DNA of 64,000 nucleotides from NCBI RefSeq assembly GCF_900115055.1, contig NZ_FOVD01000010.1:112546-176545 (forward strand). Reading direction: 5' to 3'. Of the stretch, positions 35,433-42,750 are shown in pieces. A model generated the notes under the pieces. That model worked only from the letters and a program-made list of their open reading frames with translations, was not told the DNA's origin and made no database searches. A program made the translations under genes and the position numbers. The DNA comes from Chryseobacterium oleae. Its GTDB lineage: Bacteria > Bacteroidota > Bacteroidia > Flavobacteriales > Weeksellaceae. How positions within the stretch are numbered: the stretch's first letter is position 1; the number at the start of each line of letters is the position of its first letter.

Positions 35433-35874
35433 TATAATCTGGAAAATTAAAAGCTTTGATGAGTTTACGGTTCCTGAGCTGTATGCCATCCTGAAAGCCC
35501 GTATCGATGTTTTTGTAATCGAGCAGAACTGTCCGTACCCTGATCTTGATAATAACGATCAGAAAGGAATTCATATCTGGGCGGAAGAAGACGGGCAGAT
35601 CCTTGCCTACTGCCGTGTTTTTGACAAAGGAATCAAGTATGATGAAACTTCTTTCGGAAGGGTTCTTACTACAGAACAGGCGAGAGGTAAAAATCTTGGA
35701 AGACAATTGATCAGATATGCTGTAGAAACGATAGAAAACCGTTTCCATACTTCTGAGATTATGATTTCAGCACAGGATTATTTATTAAGATTTTATTCCG
35801 AATTCGGATTTGTAGATACCGGGAAGAAATATCTGGAAGACGATATTCCGCATACGGAAATGATAAGAAAATAG
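35425..35874 (+). CDS. ElaA-type GNAT N-acetyltransferase
   Basis: A 149-residue GCN5-related acetyltransferase of the ElaA group. The conserved start ELYAILKARIDVFVIEQNCP and YPDLDNND are present, and the acetyl-CoA loop is GRVLTTEQARGKNLGRQLI. The acceptor is unknown. Its ATG lies within the end of engB (eight-base overlap), so it is translated from the same mRNA. Confidence 0.92.
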   Translation: MSNIIWKIKSFDEFTVPELYAILKARIDVFVIEQNCPYPDLDNNDQKGIHIWAEEDGQILAYCRVFDKGIKYDETSFGRVLTTEQARGKNLGRQLIRYAVETIENRFHTSEIMISAQDYLLRFYSEFGFVDTGKKYLEDDIPHTEMIRK

Positions 35875-35904
35875 AAAAGCGAAGAGAGATCTTCGCTTTT
35901 TTTA
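35875..35904 (+). terminator. Terminator after the engB operon
   Basis: AAAAGCGAAGA at 35875-35885 and TCTTCGCTTTT at 35890-35900 form a perfect 11-bp stem with a GAGA loop and a T-run, starting directly after the stop codon. Confidence 0.92.
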
Positions 35905-36002
35905 TATAATGAATGTGTTTTTAAAGGCAGGAAGTTTGAAGCTTGAGGATGGAAGTTATTGAGGCCACATGTTCAATAGGTTTCCTTCTGCATGGCTTAA
36001 GG

Positions 36003-36299
36003 TTAGTTGCACCCGGAGCAGTATGATCTGTCTACATATTGTTTGCTGCTTCCGGTATAATAATAGCAGCCTCCTCTTGAACCTACATAGAGTTGATTTC
36101 CATTATAAGAACATCCTTTGGATTGTGAATAAGATTTTGATCTTTTAGAGCTGGAACTGCCTTTGCTCTTTTTCGTTTTTTTCTTTTGTTTTTTAGAAGA
36201 TACTTCTGTTTTGGAAGCTGTACTGTTTGCTGTTGCTGTAAAGCTCGCCGGAAGTAGTAATCCTGTAGCCAAAAGGGCTGTAAATAGTAGTTTTTTCAT
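36003..36299 (-). CDS. Small secreted Lys/Ser-rich protein with C-terminal cysteines
   Basis: A 98-residue exported protein. A signal peptide ends near TATA or ATAN (about 22-24), then comes a Lys/Ser tract (KKQKKKTKKSKGSSSSKRSK) and a C-terminal half with four cysteines (CSYNGNQLYVGSRGGCYY, then CSGC). The C-terminal part resembles short repeats found in several Bacteroidota secreted proteins (sometimes called PBCV-type basic adaptor), but the function is not known. Confidence 0.7.
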   Translation of the reverse strand: MKKLLFTALLATGLLLPASFTATANSTASKTEVSSKKQKKKTKKSKGSSSSKRSKSYSQSKGCSYNGNQLYVGSRGGCYYYTGSSKQYVDRSYCSGCN

Positions 36300-36345
36300 G
36301 GGTATTAGTTTTTATATGATAATGTTTTCGTGGGTATGAGTTGTA

Positions 36346-36954
36346 TCAACGGTTATATTTTAAATCAAATTTGTTTTGCGACATAAAAACAAAGGCAAAG
36401 AAATCTATGAAGGCGATAAAAGAAGGGATAAGGGTCCAGCAGAAAATAAGATAAAATACTCCCATCATTGTCTGCCCCAAATAAAAACGGTGTATTCCTA
36501 AACCTCCAAGAAAAAAAGAAAGTATTGCTGCCATATTTTTTTCTTTCCGGCTTTTGATTATGGGCGGGACATTTTGTGATTGTTGTGATTTTAATTTGAT
36601 TATTTCATCTGTGGACATGGCTGTTAATTGTGCAATATAATTGACGATATTGAAAATATGCTGGTTGGCATGTGTGACTTCATGAGATTCATTGAAGGTC
36701 CCCATTTTTCTCCTTATTTCTACCGTTATTTCCGTTTTGTTTTCTGATATGGAATTAAGATTAATATCAATATAAACGCCCAAACTCAGGAACTCATATG
36801 ATTCATAAGTGTATTGATTGAAGATTTCATTTGAACTGTGGAATCTATATTTAGAATGTAGAAAAGTAATATTTTTAACACTTTCTTTCACTCTGTCAAT
36901 AGAAATGTCGACGTTCAGTGTTTTTTTGGGGTTTGGGATTGCGAATACTGCCAT
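36346..36954 (-). CDS. TM2-domain membrane protein
   Basis: A 202-residue protein with an N-terminal soluble domain of about 130 residues (VDISIDRVKESVKNITFLH, of no recognised family) and a C-terminal TM2 domain: KNMAAILSFFLGGLGIHRFY, LGQTMMGVFYLIFCW and a second helix ending in DFFAFVFMS. TM2 domains are two-helix hairpins of unclear role. Its ATG is one base after the stop of the nuclease-like gene, so the two form an operon. Confidence 0.88.
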   Translation of the reverse strand: MAVFAIPNPKKTLNVDISIDRVKESVKNITFLHSKYRFHSSNEIFNQYTYESYEFLSLGVYIDINLNSISENKTEITVEIRRKMGTFNESHEVTHANQHIFNIVNYIAQLTAMSTDEIIKLKSQQSQNVPPIIKSRKEKNMAAILSFFLGGLGIHRFYLGQTMMGVFYLIFCWTLIPSFIAFIDFFAFVFMSQNKFDLKYNR

Positions 36955-36955
36955 A

Positions 36956-38020
36956 TTAATAGTTTTCTAATGTTTTAAGAAGCTGATCTCTGAAATTGTA
37001 TATTTCATCAAGGTTATTCAGCAATACTTTTTCTCCTGCATCTTTTCCATTGTGGAAGGTTTCAATATACTTATTGGCAGTATTGAAATGAAATCGGCAG
37101 AGCGGTTTTCTATTGTTGTCATCAAGTAGAACTCCAAAATAGGATAGTGTATCTCTGTAAGCAATTCTGTCGGAAGGAACTTTTTCTCTTAAAATGGCTT
37201 TCGCGATTTGGAAGGCTTCCAATTCTTCTTCTGTTGTCACAATTTTAGAATCGTTATTTTCATCAACCGGAAGTGTTTTAATGGTTTCTTCCTGTTTTTC
37301 AATCTGCTCATTGATGCTTAATGCCGATTTTAATCTAAAGCTTATAGATTCATTGATAGAAAGGGTTAAAGCTTTTTTCGTGTACTCTTTAAAAGAAACC
37401 ATTCTACTTGCTGTCATAGGTTTTTCGAAGAATCTGCCAACCAATAGTTTTACCATTTCATCGGAAGGGGTTTCAATTTCTTTTTCGAATTCTTTTCTGA
37501 TCGCTTTTATGTATTTCAGTGCCTCAGCAGAATCCAGAATGCTTTCTAAATTGTAATCGTTTTTTGTAAAGCTTTCTAATATTTTAATGGAACTGTCTTT
37601 CAGATCTTCAATATTAATGGTGAAGAAAGGTTTCTCATCCATAATATTAGGTTTTTCCAGATCTGTATAAAAATTGTAAACAATACCATTGGTTAAAATT
37701 CCAAACCTTGATTTCGAAACATGATAGTACCGATGCAATTGAGAATTATGGGCGTCTGCACTTTCTTTCCAATGTTTACATTCAATAATTAAAATAGGAT
37801 CATCATTTTTTCTGATCACATAATCTACCTTTTCTCCTTTCTTGGTTCCGATATCACAGATGTGCTCAGGAATTACTTCCGTAGGGTTGAAAATGTCGTA
37901 GCCTAAAATTTGTATGAAAGGCATGACAAAGGCATTTTTTGTGGCTTCTTCAGTATTGATCTGGTCTTTTAATCCGACAACTTTCTGATGCAGCTGTTCT
38001 AATTTTAGTTTGAGATCCAT
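36956..38020 (-). CDS. HsdR N-terminal-like PD-(D/E)XK nuclease protein
   Basis: A 354-residue protein whose N-terminal part matches the nuclease domain of type I restriction R subunits. The PD-(D/E)XK core is visible: D66 in KVDYVIRK, and E80-x-K82 in ILIIECKHWK, followed by a Q in HNSQLHRYYHVSKSRFGILT, as in HSDR_N proteins. There is no DEAD helicase, no methylase and no specificity subunit nearby, so this is not a restriction-modification system. The C-terminal half (about 205-354) is helical, ending in a small mixed domain with RKPLCRFHF. The ATG at 38020 is chosen over 38071. It is preceded by a promoter with a 16-bp palindrome. Confidence 0.85.
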   Translation of the reverse strand: MDLKLKLEQLHQKVVGLKDQINTEEATKNAFVMPFIQILGYDIFNPTEVIPEHICDIGTKKGEKVDYVIRKNDDPILIIECKHWKESADAHNSQLHRYYHVSKSRFGILTNGIVYNFYTDLEKPNIMDEKPFFTINIEDLKDSSIKILESFTKNDYNLESILDSAEALKYIKAIRKEFEKEIETPSDEMVKLLVGRFFEKPMTASRMVSFKEYTKKALTLSINESISFRLKSALSINEQIEKQEETIKTLPVDENNDSKIVTTEEELEAFQIAKAILREKVPSDRIAYRDTLSYFGVLLDDNNRKPLCRFHFNTANKYIETFHNGKDAGEKVLLNNLDEIYNFRDQLLKTLENY

Positions 38021-38047
38021 AGGTTGGTTATGTTTAAATTTATGCCT

Positions 38048-38092
38048 CAAAAGTATCCCGAGAAAAAGCATTTTCCTTACGGGAATCCGTAA
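38048..38092 (-). promoter_or_regulatory. Nuclease-TM2 operon promoter with 16-bp palindromic operator
   Basis: On the minus strand TTACGGATTCCCGTAA (38092-38077), a TTACGG/CCGTAA inverted repeat with a 4-bp centre, is followed after 21 nt by the -7 box TACTTTTG (38055-38048). The palindrome is centred about 42 bp upstream of the expected transcription start, where class II activators bind. The same arrangement occurs at 41031-41075. Confidence 0.75.
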
Positions 38093-38095
38093 AAC

Positions 38096-38127
38096 AAAAA
38101 ACCTTTCAAAGAACTTGAAAGGTTTTT
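38096..38127 (-). terminator. Terminator of the response-regulator operon
   Basis: AAAACCTTTCAA (38098-38109) pairs with TTGAAAGGTTTT (38115-38126) around a five-base loop. On the minus strand the stem runs into a T-tract. It sits just upstream of the palindromic operator. Confidence 0.9.
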
Positions 38128-38148
38128 ATATCATATATAAAGACAAGA

Positions 38149-38814
38149 TTAAATAATTCCGAGGTCTTTGCAGAACGCTACCAGATGTTCATTGCTGGAA
38201 ACTTCGAGATCTTCTTTCAGGCTGTTCAACTTTTTTTCTACACTGCTTAAGCTGTAGGGTTTAATGTCTTTCTCCTGGAGATGCAAAGGAATATTTTTCT
38301 GCAGAATTCCTTTTGAAAGAAGAGAAACCAAAGCGATGTCATAAGCTGAAAATTCATAACTGTTCAGTTTTTTGACTTCCTGTTTCAAATCAAAGGATAA
38401 ATAATTTTCATTAATGAAAACGGAGGCAATGGATTTTTTCAACTCTTTGGAGTCGTTTCTTGCTTTACGGACATAGCCGTTGATTTTAAACTTATTAAAC
38501 AGAGAATCAATAATTCCTGATTTATGTTCTGCAGAAAAAACAATCACTTTTAAGGAAGGCTGCAATTCCTTTACTTTCTGTATTAAATCTCTTCCGTCTT
38601 TGAGGTTCTGGTCCCGGTGATCCTCTTCATAGTAAAGATCTGTGATCAGTAGGTCATAAGGCGCTTCCTCACGGATGGCTTTTTGAACTTTGGCTAATGC
38701 ATCATCACAATAGTATACATAATCTACATTCGGAATGTTGAGTTCTTCCAATGTTTTCTGGATAGAAATACTGATACTTTCGTGGTCTTCGGCTATTAAA
38801 ATTTTTTTGAACAT
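38149..38814 (-). CDS. Response regulator with LuxR/NarL-like output domain
   Basis: A 221-residue response regulator. The receiver has E9-D10, the phospho-acceptor D59 in YDLLITDLYYEEDH and K in NGYVRKARND. The C-terminal region (about 150-221: YEFSAYDIALVSLLSKGILQ, SLSSVEKKLNSLKEDLEVSS) looks like a divergent NarL-type helix-turn-helix, common in Bacteroidota regulators that pair with TPR kinases. It follows its kinase after 15 bases. NarL-type proteins bind palindromes, which makes the TTACGG/CCGTAA sites at 38077 and 41031 attractive targets. Confidence 0.88.
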   Translation of the reverse strand: MFKKILIAEDHESISISIQKTLEELNIPNVDYVYYCDDALAKVQKAIREEAPYDLLITDLYYEEDHRDQNLKDGRDLIQKVKELQPSLKVIVFSAEHKSGIIDSLFNKFKINGYVRKARNDSKELKKSIASVFINENYLSFDLKQEVKKLNSYEFSAYDIALVSLLSKGILQKNIPLHLQEKDIKPYSLSSVEKKLNSLKEDLEVSSNEHLVAFCKDLGII

Positions 38815-38829
38815 TCGTTTAGGTCTTTT

Positions 38830-40458
38830 TTAAGAAACAGGAAATGAGATCGTAATCTTCAGCCCCTGTTCAGATTTATTGTCAAAAATAATAGCTCCAT
38901 CGATAGCGGCAATACGGGTTCCCGTATTTGTAAGACCATTTTTATAGGTCATCTCTCCCGGAACTCCAATTCCATTGTCTGTATATTGGATTTTGACTGA
39001 ATTCTCAATTCTTTCAAATTTGAAGATAACGCGCGAAGCCTGACTGTGTTTTTTCATATTCACCAGCAGTTCCCGTACAACCTGATAGACTTCATCAAAA
39101 GAAGATTGGGAAATACCAGCCCAGATTTCGGCATCATTTCCTACCGTATAGGTTTCTGTATTTTCGTTCTTGAAAGAAGCAATGAGGTTTGATATTTTAT
39201 CTTTGAAATCTTTGCTATCGTTTTCGTGATCAGGTTTTTCGTAGGAAATATCCCTAGATTTTTCATAAACAAATTCGAGCTCGTCAAGGGCGTGTTCCTT
39301 ATCAAAATCTTCCTGGTTTTCTATTTTGGTCATCACTTGATAGATGCCGTTGGCTACAACGTCGTGGACTTTTTTAGACATCTTAAGCTGAGTGTTTTTG
39401 ACCTCTATCTCTTTTCTTTTTTTATACCAAACAGATATGATTATAGTGATCAAAACCAATATACCTAAAGCAAAAGATAACCACAGAATACGATTTTCAT
39501 TACGAATATTATCCGTTTTTAATTTTTCATTACCAAACCGTATAAGCGCGAACTGATTTTTCGAATTGTTTCTTGCAGTATGAAGACTATCTATGAGAAA
39601 ATTGTAGGCATGAAAATTTTTAGAATAATTCTCGGGGTCAAGCCTTATTAATTTATTTAAAGCCTCAAGCCTGTCATCCGGGCTTTTATTCTGTATGGCA
39701 ATTTTATACATTTCTTCAGCATAAGGAAGAGCTTTCGTCTTATCTTTTATAATGTAATAATCTGCAATCGTTGCCAGACTTGAATTAATTCCAATATTGT
39801 CTTTAAATTTTTTTCTTATTTTCCAGGCTTGTAATAAGTCTGGAATAGGATTGTAGCTTGAGTTTTCAAGAAACTTTGTTTTGGCTAAATTATTTAGCAC
39901 TCGTGCATAATCTATACTGTCTGTAGTCTGTAATGCTTTTTGGAAGAACATCTTCGCAGATTTAATATCATGTTGCTCTAAATAGGTGTCTCCAATATTA
40001 TTATAAAATGCTAGAGAATCCACTTTATTATCCGAAATAGAAATAGCCCGATTATAATACTCAATGGCATCTTTAAAGTTTTTAAGATTTTTAGAGGCAA
40101 TGGCAACGGAATTATAGTTGGAAGATGCAATACTTTTAGAAATGCTGTCATTTTTGTTTTGTAATAGTTTTTCAGCTTCAATAGAACTTGCTATACTTGC
40201 ATGATAATCCCCTTTATCATTTTCTATAATAGCCAGATTGGCAAGGGCCCTGCCTGTTTCTGTTTTATCATCGATGCTTGATAGATCTTCTTTAGCTTTA
40301 GCATAATATATATAGGCAGAATCTGTATCCCCGGAATCTCTTAGCTTTTTTGCTTTATCTAAATTTTCGTAACTGTTTTTTTTGAAGAACTTTTGAGTCT
40401 CATCTTTACAGCTTATTAAAGCAAACCCTAATAAGGTAAGAAGTTTAATTTTTTTCAA
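38830..40458 (-). CDS. TPR-containing lipoprotein histidine kinase
   Basis: A hybrid of sensor lipoprotein and kinase, 542 residues from a TTG start. From that start the N terminus is a lipoprotein signal peptide (LLTLLGFALISC, Cys17), followed by about six TPR-type helical repeats (to about 310), one membrane helix (about 324-344, ILWLSFALGILVLITIIISV), a HisKA_3-like segment with H365 in KKVHDVVANGIYQ and a HATPase with NMKKHSQAS and DNGIGVPG. The frame can be extended to an ATG at 40503, but that start lies inside the terminator hairpin of the gene upstream and would destroy the signal peptide, so TTG at 40458 is preferred. Having a lipoprotein Cys and a second membrane helix is unusual. 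Confidence 0.85.
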   Translation of the reverse strand: MKKIKLLTLLGFALISCKDETQKFFKKNSYENLDKAKKLRDSGDTDSAYIYYAKAKEDLSSIDDKTETGRALANLAIIENDKGDYHASIASSIEAEKLLQNKNDSISKSIASSNYNSVAIASKNLKNFKDAIEYYNRAISISDNKVDSLAFYNNIGDTYLEQHDIKSAKMFFQKALQTTDSIDYARVLNNLAKTKFLENSSYNPIPDLLQAWKIRKKFKDNIGINSSLATIADYYIIKDKTKALPYAEEMYKIAIQNKSPDDRLEALNKLIRLDPENYSKNFHAYNFLIDSLHTARNNSKNQFALIRFGNEKLKTDNIRNENRILWLSFALGILVLITIIISVWYKKRKEIEVKNTQLKMSKKVHDVVANGIYQVMTKIENQEDFDKEHALDELEFVYEKSRDISYEKPDHENDSKDFKDKISNLIASFKNENTETYTVGNDAEIWAGISQSSFDEVYQVVRELLVNMKKHSQASRVIFKFERIENSVKIQYTDNGIGVPGEMTYKNGLTNTGTRIAAIDGAIIFDNKSEQGLKITISFPVS

Positions 40459-40479
40459 GGTTTTTGTTTTCCAAGATAC

Positions 40480-40510
40480 AAAAAAGAGAGCAATGATTTC
40501 CATTGCTCTC
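40480..40510 (-). terminator. Terminator between small peptide gene and kinase gene
   Basis: CATTGCTCTC (40501-40510) and GAGAGCAATG (40486-40495) form a perfect 10-bp stem; on the minus strand it is followed by six T. It ends the 64-residue peptide gene. A TATCTTGG sequence just downstream is one base off a -7 box and could start the kinase transcript. Confidence 0.88.
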
Positions 40511-40522
40511 CGTTGTCATCCT

Positions 40523-40717
40523 TTATGGGTTTGTTCCAGGATCTGATAAAGGTGGTTTTTGTCCGGTGTTGCCTCCTGTATCTTCTCCGTTTCCTTCTAA
40601 CCCTTCTCCTGGAGATGCCTGTATCGTTGTTTGGTTTCCGGTAGTATTATTAGTTGCTGTATTAGCGTTATTATTTGAAAATGCTAAACCGATTAGCATT
40701 AATATAAACTGGATCAT
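40523..40717 (-). CDS. Small secreted or membrane peptide, Asn/Gly/Thr-rich
   Basis: A 64-residue protein with a hydrophobic start (MIQFILMLIGLAFS) and a low-complexity tail rich in Asn, Thr, Gly and Pro (NTATNNTTGNQTTIQ, PGEGLEGNGEDTGGNTGQ). No family is recognised. It has its own terminator and lies just upstream of the kinase gene, so it may be an accessory or signal peptide of the two-component system, which is a guess. The leader upstream contains interleaved inverted repeats. Confidence 0.6.
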   Translation of the reverse strand: MIQFILMLIGLAFSNNNANTATNNTTGNQTTIQASPGEGLEGNGEDTGGNTGQKPPLSDPGTNP

Positions 40718-40757
40718 TTCCTTAAAATTTTGAAGTTTTTAGACTGTTTTTCTTCCT

Positions 40758-40884
40758 CTCGTGGTTTTTGATCACGAGCAGTACACGTTTAAAATTTCGA
40801 AGCGCTTCTAATTTTTTTGGGAAGTGAACCTTCAAAAACGGAGGAGAAACATCTGCTTCCCAACCCGGAGTTTTCCTCCGTTTT
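40758..40884 (-). other. Interleaved inverted repeats, possible pseudoknot
   Basis: Two inverted repeats interlock: TTGGGAAG (40817-40824) with CTTCCCAA (40856-40863), and AAAACGGAGGA (40835-40845) with TCCTCCGTTTT (40874-40884). All three spacers are exactly 10 nt. In RNA this order (a, b, a', b') forms a pseudoknot. A separate CTCGTG/CACGAG hairpin lies at 40758-40778. The block is in the leader side of the 64-residue peptide gene. The strand is inferred from that; the structure is possible on either. Confidence 0.5.
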
Positions 40885-40985
40885 ATCTGGTGAGTTTGAA
40901 ATCAGTTTTGTAAATTTGTTTTTGTAATGTTTTGTTTGTCACTGATTTCTGAAGCAAAGGTGCGGAAAATGATGGTGCAGATGTT

Positions 40986-41022
40986 AGACACATTTTGGAC
41001 ATCTGTGGACACGTTCTGGACA
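40986..41022 (+). promoter_or_regulatory. Four phased GGACA-like direct repeats
   Basis: AGACA at 40986, then GGACA at 40997, 41007 and 41018: steps of 11, 10 and 11 bp, about one helical turn each. They lie just upstream of the palindrome at 41031 in the divergent intergenic region. This looks like a multimeric protein-binding site, but the binding protein is unknown. Confidence 0.5.
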
Positions 41023-41030
41023 ACGGGGCC

Positions 41031-41075
41031 TTATGGGAATCCGTAATGTGGTATGAGAGATAATCACCTATTTTG
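41031..41075 (+). promoter_or_regulatory. Palindrome plus degenerate -7 box before the 290-residue gene
   Basis: TTATGGGAATCCGTAA (41031-41046) differs by one base from the site upstream of the nuclease gene. After 21 nt comes CTATTTTG (41068-41075), a degenerate -7 box. The distance from palindrome centre to the final G is 36.5 bp, identical to that at 38048-38092. Confidence 0.65.
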
Positions 41076-41095
41076 TAAGACCGAAAAAACTATAT

Positions 41096-41968
41096 ATGTC
41101 CAAGAAAAAACTACTAATTCATGAGGTATTTGAGAAGGCGAGAAAAGATTTTCCTGCTGAAAGCACTAAGAATGGTTGGTGCAAAGAACTTGTTGACCAT
41201 TTTGAAAAAAAGCTAAAGTTTATAGTTAACGAAAAGACCTTCGTTAGGTACTATGATGCTTGTTTACGGGATAATAAAGAACCCAGTATAAAAGACATAA
41301 AGATTCTGAATAAGCTTAGTGAATACTTAGGTTATAAAGACTTTACAGATTTTTCCAGAACTTTCGTGAAAAATGATGAAAATGCTAAGAAAACAATCTT
41401 TAAAGTAAGTATTGATGAAAAAGAAGAAATTATCCCGATGGGAAATTCTGGACTAGTGATTAACCTTACCAATACAGTTGAGAATACGCAAACTTTTAAA
41501 ATGCCTGAGTTTATGAAACAGAATGGGTTGGGTATTATGGAGATTGCGTTACTTTTATGCCTCGTGACTGGAAATATTGTATTTTCAAGTAATAAGAAAG
41601 TGAGTCATGGGTCTTCATTTCCCTTAGGCTTTATGGCCGATATACAATCAGGTATTGATAAAAAATATATGTATTGGAATGGGGAAAGATATATTGGGAC
41701 AGACAGCAGTTTCATCCGTCCTGGACTGGATGTAAAGGCAATGAACGAACATCTGTTTCAATATTTTAAAAAGATTAAAAGAAAAGATACGCTTACCGAA
41801 CAGAATGCTCTCGGCACAACATGGTATTCAAAATATTATAATGAGGTTGAGTTTTTTACAGAAGATGGGGTAGATCCGGAGAATGGAAGAGAATTAAAAA
41901 GATCAACCCCTACTATTATTTATAAATATGCAGGAAAGCCGAAAGATTCGATAGAAATAGAAGAATAA
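41096..41968 (+). CDS. Membrane protein of unknown family, 290 residues
   Basis: A bitopic protein. The N-terminal cytoplasmic part (about 1-140) has a small helical module (KKLLIHEVFEKARKDFPAES, KLSEYLGYKDFTDFSRTF) that could bind DNA or protein, followed by a beta-rich stretch. One membrane helix lies at about 146-163 (IMEIALLLCLVTGNIVF). The C-terminal extracytoplasmic part (about 165-290) contains KYMYWNGERYIGTDSS. No family is recognised. It resembles, in its layout, anti-sigma or one-component membrane regulators but lacks their motifs. Its promoter carries the palindrome shared with the nuclease operon. Confidence 0.75.
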   Translation: MSKKKLLIHEVFEKARKDFPAESTKNGWCKELVDHFEKKLKFIVNEKTFVRYYDACLRDNKEPSIKDIKILNKLSEYLGYKDFTDFSRTFVKNDENAKKTIFKVSIDEKEEIIPMGNSGLVINLTNTVENTQTFKMPEFMKQNGLGIMEIALLLCLVTGNIVFSSNKKVSHGSSFPLGFMADIQSGIDKKYMYWNGERYIGTDSSFIRPGLDVKAMNEHLFQYFKKIKRKDTLTEQNALGTTWYSKYYNEVEFFTEDGVDPENGRELKRSTPTIIYKYAGKPKDSIEIEE

Positions 41969-41981
41969 TTTTTGCACAAAA

Positions 41982-42010
41982 AAAGCGAACATCAGAAAGA
42001 TATTCGCTTT
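41982..42010. terminator. Bidirectional terminator between convergent genes
   Basis: AAAGCGAACATC (41982-41993) pairs with GATATTCGCTTT (41999-42010), one wobble or mismatch, loop AGAAA, with A-rich and T-rich flanks. It serves the 290-residue gene on one side and msrA on the other. Confidence 0.85.
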
Positions 42011-42015
42011 GTTAT

Positions 42016-42570
42016 TTAGTCCGCATTCAGCATTCCGAGCTCTCCAAAATGTTTTTTAAACTTCTGGATCTTCGGGCCTACTACGGCGCTGCAGTAAGGT
42101 TGGTTGGGATTGACGTTATAATATCCCTGATGATACTGTTCTGCCGGCCAGAACTTCTCAAACTGGGTAACTTCTGTTACATAGGTTCCCAACCATTTTC
42201 CTGATGCTTCAGATTTTTTTAGGGCTTCTTCAGCTTTAGCCTTTTCAGCTTCGTCTTTATAATAGATCACAGAACGGTATTGTGTTCCGATGTCATTGCC
42301 TTGTCTGTTCAGTTGGGTAGGGTCGTGAAGGAAGAAGAATACATCCATCAGCTGTGCATAAGAAATGATATTGGGGTCAAATGTAATCTGTACCACTTCC
42401 GCATGTCCGGTTTCGCCAGTACATACTTCTTCATAGGTAGGATTATCTTTGTGGCCACCCGAATATCCCGAGATAGCAGAATGAACGCCTTTAAGCATAT
42501 TGAAACAGCTTTCGACACACCAGAAGCATCCGCCCCCGAAAGTGATCTGTTCTAAATTATTGTTATCCAT
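42016..42570 (-). CDS. msrA: Peptide methionine (S)-S-oxide reductase
   Basis: A 184-residue MsrA repairing oxidised methionine. The active-site motif GGGCFWCVE puts the catalytic Cys at 15, with a second Cys at 18. YSGGHKDNPTYEEVCTGETG and EQYHQGYYNVNPNQPYC are further signatures; the last Cys (about 159) is the likely resolving residue. It is cytoplasmic (no signal peptide) and monocistronic. Confidence 0.96.
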   Translation of the reverse strand: MDNNNLEQITFGGGCFWCVESCFNMLKGVHSAISGYSGGHKDNPTYEEVCTGETGHAEVVQITFDPNIISYAQLMDVFFFLHDPTQLNRQGNDIGTQYRSVIYYKDEAEKAKAEEALKKSEASGKWLGTYVTEVTQFEKFWPAEQYHQGYYNVNPNQPYCSAVVGPKIQKFKKHFGELGMLNAD

Positions 42571-42637
42571 TGTCTGTTGATTATTTTATTTGTGGTTTTT
42601 CTGTTCAGCGATGACATAAAAGCAGTAAAAAACCAAT

Positions 42638-42645
42638 CAAAAGTA
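42638..42645 (-). promoter_or_regulatory. -7 box upstream of msrA
   Basis: On the minus strand TACTTTTG matches TAnnTTTG. It lies 67 bases upstream of the ATG at 42570, giving a leader of about 60 nt. Confidence 0.4.
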
Positions 42646-42750
42646 TGAAAAAGTTTTTCATTTAAGGTGAGAAACCCGATGATTTAAAACAGAATTGATA
42701 CGCAGTTTTTATAATTGCTGAGAAATATTTAACCTAATAAGTTGGATCAA

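Noticed and set aside
36956..38020. A type I restriction-modification locus
   Set aside because: Only the nuclease-like N-terminal domain is present; there is no helicase region, methylase or specificity subunit anywhere in the window.
40459..40503. ATG start of the TPR kinase at 40503
   Set aside because: It lies in the terminator hairpin of the preceding gene and would place 15 residues in front of an ideal lipoprotein signal peptide.
40986..41022. LytTR-type operator or CRISPR-like array
   Set aside because: The repeats are only five bases with 5-6-base spacers; the spacing fits helical phasing, not LytTR half-sites or CRISPR units.
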